DNA of 5,802 bases from Desulfurococcales archaeon (GTDB lineage: Archaea > Thermoproteota > Thermoprotei_A > Sulfolobales > Desulfurococcaceae). Both the position numbers and the translations under genes were made by a program. Each line of letters starts with the position of its first letter. Position 1 is the first letter of the stretch. The notes below the pieces were generated by a model that saw only the letters and a program-made list of their open reading frames with translations, was not told where the DNA came from and made no database searches. Below are positions 4,701 to 5,802 of this stretch, in pieces. The DNA lies in NCBI GenBank assembly GCA_027064845.1, contig JAMOPC010000489.1, forward strand, positions 1 to 5,802, read 5' to 3'.

Positions 4701-4732
4701 TTGTTGAATGTGATTTAGTTCGGCTTTTATGT

Positions 4733-5802
<1,070 letters not shown>

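Overview
The window looks like a stretch of core chromosome from a hyperthermophilic crenarchaeon, most likely one of the Desulfurococcales and possibly a Staphylothermus relative. The reasons are: AT-rich coding DNA with GC-rich islands only at the RNA genes; a tRNA-Thr with an intron at the archaeal 37/38 position and no encoded CCA; GGTGA-type ribosome binding sites matching an archaeal 16S tail; frequent TTG and GTG starts; an archaeal-type short triosephosphate isomerase; and the archaeal bifunctional fructose-1,6-bisphosphate aldolase/phosphatase. The genus is a guess from composition and gene content.

Layout. Bases 1-43 are the 3' end of a 5S rRNA on the + strand, cut by the window edge and followed by a pyrimidine-rich stop signal. 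A + strand gene (192-1070) encodes a secreted or membrane-anchored protein of unknown function. It converges on, and overlaps by 15 bases, a two-gene minus-strand unit (1639 down to 1056) encoding two small membrane proteins that look like paralogs of the archaeal DUF131/TIGR00304 family. About 64 bases separate this unit from a divergent + strand cluster: a DUF1805 protein (1704-2009), an 87-residue two-helix membrane protein (2030-2293) and pyruvate kinase (2318-3733). The gaps in that cluster are 20 and 24 bases, so it is probably one operon.

A minus-strand tRNA-Thr(CGU) with a 32-base intron (3869 down to 3764) sits between the end of pyruvate kinase and the end of the minus-strand triosephosphate isomerase gene (4634 down to 3933). 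Upstream of the isomerase, on the same strand, is the aldolase/phosphatase gene (4733 to the right edge). Its first ~30 codons lie outside the window.

Functionally the right two thirds is a triose-phosphate and pyruvate module. The isomerase interconverts glyceraldehyde-3-phosphate and dihydroxyacetone phosphate. The aldolase/phosphatase condenses them and dephosphorylates the product to fructose-6-phosphate, which is the one-way gluconeogenic step. Pyruvate kinase, on the opposite strand, catalyses the one-way last step of glycolysis. The two irreversible and opposing enzymes are therefore a few hundred to a thousand bases apart but transcribed separately. I see no CRISPR array, mobile element, defence system or convincing new system. 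The more interesting points are the diverged DUF131 pair, unusual residues at the cation and effector sites of pyruvate kinase, the tRNA intron fold, and the two uncharacterised small proteins linked to pyruvate kinase. No gene-free stretch exceeds 300 bases.
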